Of a DNA stretch of 64,000 nt, positions 43,720 through 53,400 are shown in pieces. Numbering within the stretch: the first letter of the stretch is position 1; each line of letters begins with the position of its first letter. Where the stretch lies: assembly GCF_030272895.1 (NCBI RefSeq), contig NZ_JALRNF010000009.1:1-64000 (forward strand), given 5' to 3'. This DNA comes from Pseudomonas sp. BGr12 (GTDB lineage Bacteria; Pseudomonadota; Gammaproteobacteria; Pseudomonadales; Pseudomonadaceae). Made by a program: the position numbers and the translations under genes. A model generated the notes under the pieces. The model did no database searches. It was not told where the DNA came from and was given only the letters and a program-made list of their open reading frames with translations.

Positions 43720-43747
43720 ACTACGCATAATGTATATTATGTTAAAT
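43720..43747. other. dif: dif site (XerC/XerD chromosome dimer resolution site)
   Basis: 28 bases: left (XerC) arm ACTACGCATAA, central hexamer TGTATA, right (XerD) arm TTATGTTAAAT. The right arm and centre are identical to E. coli dif and the left arm differs at three outer positions. This is the site where XerCD, activated by FtsK, resolves chromosome dimers; a chromosome has one, in the replication terminus. KOPS-like octamers point to it from both sides. It is 25 bases from the remnant of an IS3-type element. Confidence 0.9.
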
Positions 43748-43771
43748 CAATAACCTACCTAAGCGTCTTCT

Positions 43772-44278
43772 TCATGTCACCAGCCCCCCCAAAACCAGAC
43801 TTTGCCTGAATTGACCATACACCCCTCGAATTGAATCGCCCCGGATTCTCCAGACACCTTGCAAGCTCACTGCATAACGCTTTTCAAACTCTACCGGTGA
43901 CAGCTGATTGTTGAAACCATGCCGACGTTTTGCGTTGTAGAACATCTCGATGTAATCGAACACATCACTACGAGGATCTTCCCTCGTCGTGTAGATTTTC
44001 CGCTTGATCCGTTCCCGCTTTAGAAGCTGGAAAAAGCTCTCGGCCACGGCGTTGTCATGGCAGTTACCTCGGCGACTCATGCTGGCAACCAAATTGTTCG
44101 CCTTCAAAAAGCTGCGCCAATCGGTGCTGCTGTACTGGCTGCCTTGGTCGGAGTGAACCATCACCTCCTGCTTTGGTTTACGCCTCCAAACCGCCATCAA
44201 TAACGCACCAATGGCCAAATCACTGGTCATCTGCGACTTCAATGACCAGCCAACAAGACGATTAGCGATCGCAAGCGG
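43772..44278 (-). pseudogene. IS3-family transposase OrfB, truncated at the N-terminus
   Basis: 169 codons open up to a TAG at 44279-44281. The protein is the C-terminal half of an IS3-type DDE transposase: VGWSLKSQMTSDLAIGALL, the second catalytic Asp in MVHSDQGSQYSS, the Glu in DNAVAESFFQLLK, and the closing YNAKRRHGFNNQLSPVEFEKRY. The first Asp and all of OrfA are missing, so it cannot be active. The last 25 or so residues probably read through the terminal inverted repeat. Confidence 0.85.
43775..44278 (-). mobile_element. Remnant of an IS3-family insertion sequence
   Basis: Only the right part of the element remains, from about the middle of orfB to the right end near 43775. The left boundary with the helicase region is abrupt at about 44278, which suggests deletion or recombination there. 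Its neighbours, dif on one side and a helicase gene on the other, mark this as an insertion hotspot. Confidence 0.75.
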
Positions 44279-44322
44279 CTATTCAGAGACCAGCCCGAAT
44301 ACGCGCCATCCCCCCCGCGAGC

Positions 44323-47175
44323 TTATTTCGTTGGCTTACGACCGCTCCGGGGCACTGGCGCCTTGAACGGCGTTTTCTTCGGCGGCTTGTATTTGCACTT
44401 CGGAAAGGTTGAACAGGATAGGAATTTTCCGTACGGCCCTGGTCGCCATATCAGCTCACCAACTTTGCAGCCTGGGCAGGCAGGCCCCTTGGCCTTGAGG
44501 GGAGCTTGCGCAGCGGTCGATCCGGCAGCGGCCCTATCAGACTTGCGTTCAGCGGCCATCGACTGCTTTATAGCTCGGCCGTTGTCATCACAGGGAGCTA
44601 AAACACCTTCGTCGATCAACTCTTGCAGGAAAGGTGAGCGGCGCCCTGCGACAGTGAACATTGCCACGCTGCGCCTTGCCCTCGTCAGTGCGACGTAGAA
44701 AAGCCGACGCTCCTCACTGGATGGAAAGGTGTCGCCCTGCGGCATAACCAGGGAGAACAGTGGGTCGTCAACTTTAACGTTTGGAAATCCACGCATGACC
44801 ATTCCGGGAAGAATCACATAGTCGGCCTCATCACCCTTTGAGGTATGCACGGTCTTGAACCTGAATGCCATGCGATCCCCAAACCGTTGCTGCCAATCGT
44901 CACTCAGGAATTTGGCGTCCAGCTTGTAGCGCCCCAACACGAAGACGTTCACTTTGCCGCCCCGCCCCAAAGGCACTCTACCCTCGCAGATCTGCTGGTA
45001 GAGACGCTCGACATACTTATCAACCGCTTGGGCTACCTTATTTCGGTGCCCCACCTGTATAGCCTGGAAGGCCGGCCCGATGGGCGCCGTCACAGAGTTC
45101 ACGTTCTTCTTGAATTGCGCTGGGTTCTTCGACACGAATCGGCTGGAGACGTCACAAATGGCCTGAGGGCATCTGAATGTCGTTTCTAGCCGAAGAACCT
45201 GTCCATGGCCGTACCAGGGTTTGAAACCTGTCATTACGGAAACGTCAGCGCCCGCGAATCGGTTGATCGATTGCCAGTCGTCCCCGACGGCGAACAGAAA
45301 CCGATTAGGCTGGCGAACGAGGGCTTTGCAAAGCCGCGCCCGCGCACGGGAAGCGTCCTGGTATTCATCAGCCATCACTAGGTCGTATGGCGACCGGTGC
45401 CCGGCCTCCAAATACCCCGCAGCCTTGTTAATCATGTCTTCGAAGTCGATTCCGTTCTCTGCAGCCAAGGCTTTGTCCCATTTGTTGACTACCGGGATCA
45501 GCAGGTCTACGAACATGTTGAACCGGTACTTGAAGGCGCCGCTGTCCATCTCGGCCAAGCGAGCCTTCAAGTCCAGTTCCGTATAGCAGTTGCTTTTGAA
45601 ATGGTTGATGAACGTACGGATCAGTCCGAGCAGGTCGGCATGCTTGATGGGTTCCAGACCATTGGAGGGGATCGGTCGATCAGGGTTTGGATCAAGCTTG
45701 ATGCCCCTGTTGGTGAGCTCTTTCGCTAGATGAGTGAACGCTTCCCCAGTGCGGACTTGATGAGAGAGCGTTTCGATCAGGTGCGTTCCCTTTTGCTTGT
45801 GGATCTGACGCTTCCAAGCCACCCCGTCCAGGTATTTCTTGAACTGCTCAGGCGGCTGGCCATCTTCATCCAATGCAAAATGCTCATGGTAGAGATTTAG
45901 ACTTGGATAGAAAAAATCCGGGAAGTACTGACGATGTTCTGACGTCGCAGTCGGGTGCTCGTACTCACGTTCGTACTGGTAGTCGACCCCGTTGTAAAAA
46001 AGCCAGTTGGCAATGATGCACTCTTCCTGACTGGCCACCTCCTCGCCTTTTAGGGTTACCAGTTTCCCCTCGCCGTCCGAGTTTGTCGTATCGAACAGCT
46101 TGTCGTTGCGTGAAAGCGGTAGGTGTCGACCAAATACCAAACGGAAAATATCCCAACGCGTACGGAACGCTGGGCACTCATCTTTGAGGTCGTCGACAAT
46201 GTCGGAGAGCTTGGCCAGCGCGAGATGTTCTTTGCGAGCCCATGCGGGTATATGCGGTGTGCTTCCGGTAGCTGAACCGATGATCTTCAGCCCTAACGAA
46301 TGGAACGTCATGGCTGCGATCTCAACGCTAGGCTTGCCAAGGCGTTCAAGAGAGGCATTGGCCCGTGCTTGAAGTTCTGCAGCCGCATCCTTGTTGTAAG
46401 CTAGCATGACGATAGATTTGGGGCTGACAATCCCCCGATGCATGGCATAGATGGCCTTGGCGACCATTGTGGAGGTCTTGCCAGATCCCGCCGATGCGAC
46501 AACCTGAACCCGGTTGTCAAAGCACACCACTGCCTCCGCCTGCTCGTCAGTTAAAGGCTTACTTTCTACCTTGTCGAAAAGCTCCCGGCAGTCACGAAGC
46601 TCTCGCTCCGCGTGCAGCTTGTTGCGCTGCTCCCAGGTGACCGTCCAATCAGACGTCCATCGTTCGATATCAAGCCCCGCTTGGGCATACCCATCCTTTA
46701 GATGAGCTCTCACCTCTGGCGTTTCGAGCAGCTCTTTCAGGGCCGCCACGCTCAACTCTAGGGTTGGTTTGCTACTCAGTAATGCTTGCTGGTTTTCATG
46801 GGTAAGCCAGCGGTGCTTTTGATCAGCGGTTGCTAAAGCGTGGTCAACATTTGCGAGCCACTGGGAAAGCTTGGCATAGTAGTAATCGAAGCGTTGGCAG
46901 CGGGATCGTTTGAGGAGATCGGACACCGCACGGTGCAGAGCCGTGGCGCGTAGGTTGGAGAGACCACCAAAGCGCACGCCCGTGCTTGCAGGCCACACGA
47001 GTTCCGACCATAGCAAGCGGCGTTTGATTTCAAAGCTTGTGAGTGTTTGAGGCGTTATGTGGTATTGCTGCCCACCGACGGAGACAACAAGACGATCGTC
47101 CTCAACAAGGAGACGCCAGTTGGCTGATCTGGTCAGTAAGCGCCCTAGTCTGGATGGCGTCCACTCCAAAAACAT
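44323..47175 (-). CDS. UvrD/HelD-like superfamily 1 helicase with nuclease-like insertion and zinc ribbon
   Basis: 950 residues from the ATG at 47175 (AGGAA seven bases upstream). N-terminal 200 residues resemble the helicase IV (HelD) N-domain. Walker A ASAGSGKTS at 227-235, Walker B ADEYQD near 600, FRCPQAICDVS and the late YVALTRARRSVAM give a full SF1A motor. About 383-478 is an insertion (ANWLFYNGVDYQYEREYEHP, YFPDFFYPSLNLYHEHF, a later Lys and LIET) like the PD-(D/E)XK-type segment in long HelD-like proteins. A C4 zinc ribbon of topoisomerase type (CPGC..CSTFPKC) lies near 899-927. GC content is lower than in its neighbours. Function is DNA repair, recombination or defence; not decided. 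Confidence 0.85.
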   Translation of the reverse strand: MFLEWTPSRLGRLLTRSANWRLLVEDDRLVVSVGGQQYHITPQTLTSFEIKRRLLWSELVWPASTGVRFGGLSNLRATALHRAVSDLLKRSRCQRFDYYYAKLSQWLANVDHALATADQKHRWLTHENQQALLSSKPTLELSVAALKELLETPEVRAHLKDGYAQAGLDIERWTSDWTVTWEQRNKLHAERELRDCRELFDKVESKPLTDEQAEAVVCFDNRVQVVASAGSGKTSTMVAKAIYAMHRGIVSPKSIVMLAYNKDAAAELQARANASLERLGKPSVEIAAMTFHSLGLKIIGSATGSTPHIPAWARKEHLALAKLSDIVDDLKDECPAFRTRWDIFRLVFGRHLPLSRNDKLFDTTNSDGEGKLVTLKGEEVASQEECIIANWLFYNGVDYQYEREYEHPTATSEHRQYFPDFFYPSLNLYHEHFALDEDGQPPEQFKKYLDGVAWKRQIHKQKGTHLIETLSHQVRTGEAFTHLAKELTNRGIKLDPNPDRPIPSNGLEPIKHADLLGLIRTFINHFKSNCYTELDLKARLAEMDSGAFKYRFNMFVDLLIPVVNKWDKALAAENGIDFEDMINKAAGYLEAGHRSPYDLVMADEYQDASRARARLCKALVRQPNRFLFAVGDDWQSINRFAGADVSVMTGFKPWYGHGQVLRLETTFRCPQAICDVSSRFVSKNPAQFKKNVNSVTAPIGPAFQAIQVGHRNKVAQAVDKYVERLYQQICEGRVPLGRGGKVNVFVLGRYKLDAKFLSDDWQQRFGDRMAFRFKTVHTSKGDEADYVILPGMVMRGFPNVKVDDPLFSLVMPQGDTFPSSEERRLFYVALTRARRSVAMFTVAGRRSPFLQELIDEGVLAPCDDNGRAIKQSMAAERKSDRAAAGSTAAQAPLKAKGPACPGCKVGELIWRPGPYGKFLSCSTFPKCKYKPPKKTPFKAPVPRSGRKPTK

Positions 47176-47371
47176 ACACAATTCCTACACCCCAATAGGC
47201 GCTATTCTAGCCCAATATTCAGGGTTTTCGGACGTGCGCATCGATAGGTTCAGATCTCGGGTCTAGAACCGAAGCGCTCATGTAGCCCACGGTTGGTACC
47301 CACTCCTACTGGGCAACACAAGCCTGGCGACGACTGACATCCAGCCTTTCAGCTAGCACCCCAATAAAAAC

Positions 47372-47390
47372 GGGGCTGCAATGCAGCCCC
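47372..47390 (-). terminator. Intrinsic terminator of the giant peroxidase gene
   Basis: Read on the minus strand: stem GGGGCTGC/GCAGCCCC with a three-base loop, followed by GTTTTTATT. A textbook rho-independent terminator, about 36 bases after the stop codon at 47427. Confidence 0.9.
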
Positions 47391-47426
47391 CTATGACACT
47401 GGGCATCCCTGCCCTCCAAAGCCCCC

Positions 47427-50400
47427 TCAACCGGCAAGAATGAAGTCCGCAACCGTGACCGTCGTCGCATCGCCCACCCCCACCAGGCGAATCGAGTCAC
47501 CCCCAGCGAAGCTGACCAGGGTATCGGCACCGACATCGGCAACGCTGACGCTACCGGCGAAGGTTGCCGCCGTGACGCTCAGCCCGGAAATATCCAGCCG
47601 ATCCTGGCCACCTGCCGGGGCGGCATCGAAGCCGATGATCTGATCGGCGCCAAAGCCTGCGGCAAACTGGAAGATATCGTTGCCAGCGTTGGCCACCAGG
47701 GTGTCGTTGCCGGCCCCGCCATTGACGATATCGTTGCCATCCGCACCGTTGATGAAGTCATTGCCGGCACCGCCCTGCAAGGTGTCGTTGCCCATCCCGC
47801 CGAACAGTGTGTCACTGCCATCGCCCCCCACTAGCAGGTCGTTGCCGATATCGCCATCCAGGCTGTCATTGCCCAACCCGCCCAGCAACGTGTCGCTGCC
47901 GGTGCCACCGTTGATGGCGTCGTTGCCGTCACCGCCGTCGAGCGTGTCATCGCCACCCCCGCCGCTCAGCGAGTCCGTACCTATGCCACCGAACAGCTGG
48001 TCGTTTCCTGCCTCGCCACTGAGCGTGTCATCGCCGGCGTTGCCAGTGAGGATGTCGTTGCCGCCACCACCATTGAGGGTGTCGTTGCCTATCCCGCCAG
48101 TGATGATGTTGGCCAGGCCGTTGCCGATGCCGACGAAATTGCCCACCCCGGTATAGGTCAGGTTCTCGACATTGGCCGCCAGTGTGTGGCTGGACTGCGA
48201 CGTCTGCACGGTGTCCGTACCGCCGCCTGTCGCTTCGACCACCACGTCGTCTGCATCGACCAGGTAGGTGTCGTTGCCCGCGCCGCCTGCCAGCCGGTCA
48301 GCACCCGCACCGCCATTGAGCAGGTCGTTACCGGCCCCGCCCGTGATGGTGTTGGCCAGGGCATTACCGGTGCCCGTGAAGTTACCGGTGCCGGTGAAGG
48401 TGAGGTTCTCGACGTTGACACCGAGCAGGTAGCTCGCCAGGGTGGTCTGCACCAGGTCGGTACCGCCACCCACAGCCTCGATGACACTGTCGCCGACGTT
48501 GTCGACCACGAAGGTGTCGTTGCCAGCCCCGCCATTCATGGCGTCCGCACCGAGGCCCCCATTGAGGGTGTCATTGCCGTCCTCGCCATTGAGGATGTCG
48601 TCCTCGGTGCCGCCGTTGAGACTGTCGTTGCCGATGCCACCGAACAACTGGTCGATACCGCCCAGGCCACTGAGGATGTCGTTGCCCCCCAGGCCCATCA
48701 GTACGTCGTTACCCGCGCCGCCAGTGAGGATGTTTGTCGCCGCAGTGCCGACCAGCACCACGCCCGCTGGCACCGTTACCGGCGCCGTCGCCGCCGAGGT
48801 GACCGTCTCCAGCGTGCCGAAGCCGTCGGTGTAGCGTACGATCACCCGCAGTTGCTGGTTACCCTGCGCGAAGCCAGGCGTGTAGGTTGACGCGGTGGCA
48901 CCGGCAATGTCGGTAAAGGTCGTGCCGGTCCCTTGCTGCCACTGGAAGCTGAAGGTACCCAGCCCGTCGATGTCGGCGATGGCGGCAGTCGATGCGGTCA
49001 GCAATTGCCCCTGGCCCGGCGTGGTATCGCTGATGACCACGGCACCGGTCGGTGCATCGTTGACGTTGGCTACCGGGTCGAGGATATCGGACGCGACGCT
49101 TTCGGCAACGCCGAAGTCATCCACGTAGCTGACCACCACCCTCATGTTCTGGCCGACCTGGCCCTGGCCAAGGGTGAAGGTGGTGTTAGTGGCACCCGGG
49201 ATATCGACCCAGCCCACGCCGATGTTCGACTGCCACTGGAAGGTGAACTGCGGGTTGCTGAGGCCGTCGACGTCGATAATGGTCGACGGGTCGACGCTCA
49301 GCACCTGGTTCTGTATCGACAGCCCGGTGACGGTTGGCCCTGCGCTGGCCGTGCTGTTGGGCGACGAGTCGACGATCTCCAGCGTGCCCTTGGCATCCTG
49401 GTACACCGCGCGGACGCGGATGTTCAGCCCCGCCACATCGTCCGTGACCCGGTAAGTGCTGCCAAGTGCCTGGGTGATCTCGCCCGCGGCATCGAAGGTG
49501 ATGTCTTCGAAGACGCCCGAGCCTGGCAGGCGTTCAACCTGCCAGTAGTACGCTACCGGGCCGGTCACCGCACCGCTGGTGTTGGCGCCGCTCAGGTTGT
49601 CGGCGTCGTGCACTGCCTGATTGCTGACCCGCAGAAGCTGGCCGGCGACCGGCGTATCGTCACGCACCCCGCTGGCATCGTCGAGGATAACCAGGTGGCC
49701 CGACGGGCCGTTGTTCACCGCCGTGCCAACGCCGGACGCCATTGCTCGGTCGGCGAACTGCAGGCGCTCGATGCCGGTCAGGCGATCGACGCCGTCACGC
49801 CCGGCGATCAGGTCGGTGACGATGACCGCGTTGCCATCGACCTCCACGCTGTAATCCGTCAGATTGCCGGAGAACACTGCGGTGTCGTAGCGATCATTGC
49901 CACTGAGGATTTCCCGCACGATCACCAGCTGGCCCGGGTTGTAGGTACCGTTGAGCATCAGCGGCACCATCGGCTCCATGCTGTCGAAGGAGGCGATTTC
50001 CTCGCCGGTGCCATCGGCGTTGGCCCGTACGCTGATGCGCACGTTCAGCCACTTGTCGCCGTCGATGATGTCGTTACCCCCGCGCCCTTCGATCAGGTCA
50101 CTGCCGCTGCCCCCGAGGATGATGTTGCCGCCGTCGTAGAACGTCGCACCTGCCGCCAGCAAACCGGCCAGGCCATCGATCAGGCTGATGTTGGTCAGCA
50201 CACTGCCGTTGGCACCTGCAGTGGGGAGCGACGTGGCGTCTTCGTTGTCACCGCGCAGGAAGTCGCCGTGCGCCGAGCCCGACAAGCCTTCCATGATGTC
50301 GAACCGCGCCAGCGCCGAGGCGCCGGAGCCGGGCTGCAGCGGTACACCGAAGAAGCGGTCGCTCATGTCGATGGTCACGCCCTGGGTGAGGTTCTTGAAC

Positions 50401-53400
50401 GTTGCCCAGTCGTAGCCGGAGCCGCCGATGTAGCGGTCACCGAAACCGAGGCTGCCGACCATGATGTCGTCGCCGCCCTCCCCGTTGAACTTGTCGTTCT
50501 CGTTGCCGCCGATGAACACATCGTTGCCGATGACCGGGTCGTTGCCGAGCGGGTCGAAGTTGTCGCCGGGCGCACCGTCCGAGGTGCCCTTCTCGATCCA
50601 GTCGTCGCCTTCGTTACCCATGTCCTGTTCGTTGGCCTTGCTGCCCAGGATGAAGTCGTTGCCCTGGCCACCAATCGCCTCGGAGGCGTCCTCACCGGTC
50701 ACGATGAAGTCATTGCCGAAGCCACCGATGATCAGGTTGACGCCGTTACCGCCGTGCAGCACGTCGTTGCCGTCGCCCCCCTGGATGTTATCGTCACCGC
50801 CCAGGTCGGTGATGATGTCGTCGCCAGCGCCACCGCGCAGTTGGTCGTTACCGTTTCCACCTTCGATGCGATCGTTGCCGGCATCGCCCCAGACGGTGTC
50901 GTCGCCGCCACCGGCCACCAGGATGTCGCCACTGTTGGTACCGCCCAGGACAATGTGCTCTTCACCTGCGTAGCGGATGTAGTTGCTGTCCGGGCCCGTG
51001 GTCAACGGGTTGTCGCGGAACACCACCTGCTGGCCGTGGTCACCAAGCGGGTCGGCGCTGCCAAGGCCGTCGTTGTACTGCTTGGTCTGGTCCCGTTCCA
51101 GGAAGAACGTGGGGTCCGAGAACACCAGGCCTGGCAAGTGGGTGGCCGAGGTGTTGGCCATGATCAGCTTGGCGAACGAGTTGCTTTCCAGTTCGGCGTT
51201 CATCGACAGGCCGGCGGTACGCTCCAGGTAATAGAAGCGGTCGCCATCCTGCAGTTTCTCCATCTGGTTCTCGAACACGAAGTTGAAGGTCGAGCCGAGC
51301 ATGCCGCCGAACGGGGTTTTCGCTTCGGCCAGGCCACCGATCCACAGGTCGATGGCATCGACCCCGGTCACCGTCACGCCCTTCAGGTCGTCCGCGGTGC
51401 CCATCACGGCGTCCTTGCCGGCCAGCGTCACGTTGGCCCAGGCACCGGTGCCGTTGAGGAAGTCCAGGCGGTCGGCCGGCGCACCGTCGCCGCCGAACAC
51501 CAGCGCCAAGGCTGCAGCGCGCTTGCCTTCCAGCGTCGTTGCCGACGTGATCGTCTCGTGGGTGCCGTAGGCGGCGATGAAGTTGATCAGCGATTCCGGA
51601 TGCTTGAGATGCTGCACCAGGTCGACCCAGCTGATGTACGGCTTGAGTTGGGTATCGCCGGTCTGGCCGTAGATGTCGCGGCGCAGCGCATTGAGCGACG
51701 GAATGCCGACATCGCGACCACGGGCGATGTTGATCGCAGGCAGGTCGAGTGGCAGGCCAAGCAAGTTGTTACGCAGCGCTTCGGTGACGAACTCGTCGAT
51801 TTCGTTACCGGCTTGCCGCGTCACACCCCGCACGATGGCACTGGTTGCGTCCTCGGGGGTCACGCCACTGGCGGCATACGCCAGCGGGTTGAGGAAGGCC
51901 GCGATCAAACCGAGCTGCTGGTCGGGGTCGGCGCTGTTCGGGTCACCCACGACGTTGAAGTCGACATCGAAGCGGTCGACGGTCTCGGTCAGCATCGAGT
52001 GGCCAAACCGGTACACGGTGTGCGCAAACTCGGCGACGATCGAGGCATCGAGGTCGACATCGTAGACCTGGGTCGGTGCGAAGAACAGGTCGACCCTGGG
52101 CTGGACGGTGCGTGCGAACTCCTCGAACACCAGGTGCTGATACTGCATCTCGGTGCCGAACTTGGCTGCCTGGAACAGACGCTCGCCATTCCACACCAGG
52201 GCATCGATCTCGGCCTGGTTGGTGGGCATTGCGTCCACCGGGGTGAGCAGCCACTCGTTGAGGAAGGCCAGGTCGCCGGAATCGAGCACGGTGTCCTTGG
52301 TTTGCGCGACCAGACGGTTGTGTTCGGAGTGGAAGATCGCATGCACCGCGGTCAGGCCGATGTTCTCGTTGACCCGGCCGTCGCCTGCGATGTAATGCGC
52401 ATCCAGCAGCTCGTTGTCGTAGGCCAGGTTGGCGCCGGTATGCGGATCGACGTCGATGGCGTTACCTGCAACGTTATCGCTATCCGCCGCCAGCACTCCG
52501 CCGATGGACACCGGCACGGCATTGTGGGCGATATCGGCGAGGAACTGATGGCCGGTACGCACGGCGTTGGTCAGGTCGATGGGGGCCAGCGGGTTGCCTT
52601 CGACCAACTCATCGTCGCTGGTACCGCCCAGGCCATCGGCGCCCTTCATCACCACCATCGGGTAACCGTGCGGCCCCTTGATGAAGTTGCCATAGGCATC
52701 GGTTGCCAACAGCGGCACGTTGTCGACGTCGGCATCGGTGAGGTGGATGCCGAGGATATCGTTGGCTTGCGCCTTGACCACCTTCCAGGTGGCCATGCCA
52801 CCGATTTCGTGGTCGTCCCCGGTGCCGTACTTGCCATCGCTACCCAGGTCACGGTTGGTGATCAGCCGACCGGTCGCGATCGGGCCCTGGTCGGTCATGG
52901 TGTAACCGCGCAGGAACACCTGGTGCGATGGATGCGAACTGTAGGTCTGGTTCTGGTCCACGAACGGCGTGGTGGTGTTGGTGTGCTCATGGATATCGTC
53001 GGCCGTACCGAGAACGCCATCGGCGCCAGGCAGGTTGGTCGCGCGGGTCAGCACCATGAAGTTGGCGTGGCCACCAGGCTCATACAGCGGGTCGTCCGGT
53101 TGCAGCGGAATGAACACGGTGCCCGACCCGCCTTTGGTAACCAGGTCCAGGCCATGGTCGAAGAACTGCCCGAAGAAGGTCATCCAGGCGTTGAACGGTG
53201 CGGACAACCCGGCATCGGCCGAGGTGTTCTCGAACAGGTACACGTCGTGGTCATCGCCCGTACCGAACTGGCCATCCAGGCCAGGGCTGGCGACGATGCG
53301 CACGCCATCCTTGAGCACGTCGTCGCTACCCTCCGCGCCGAAGTCGAGCTGACCGTTCGCGCCCGGGTCGTACGCCGTCGCGTAGGCTGCCGGGTTGTTC

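Noticed and set aside
47176..47426. Second dif-like site on the far side of the IS/helicase segment, which would mark an Xer-integrated element
   Set aside because: I searched this gap and the rest of the 43-48 kb stretch and found no second copy of TTATGTTAAAT or of the central palindrome, so integration by XerCD is not supported.
47550..48738. Dense short repeats that could suggest a CRISPR array or satellite
   Set aside because: They are in-frame 27-base RTX units with degenerate sequence and no spacers; they encode GGxGxDxxx repeats.
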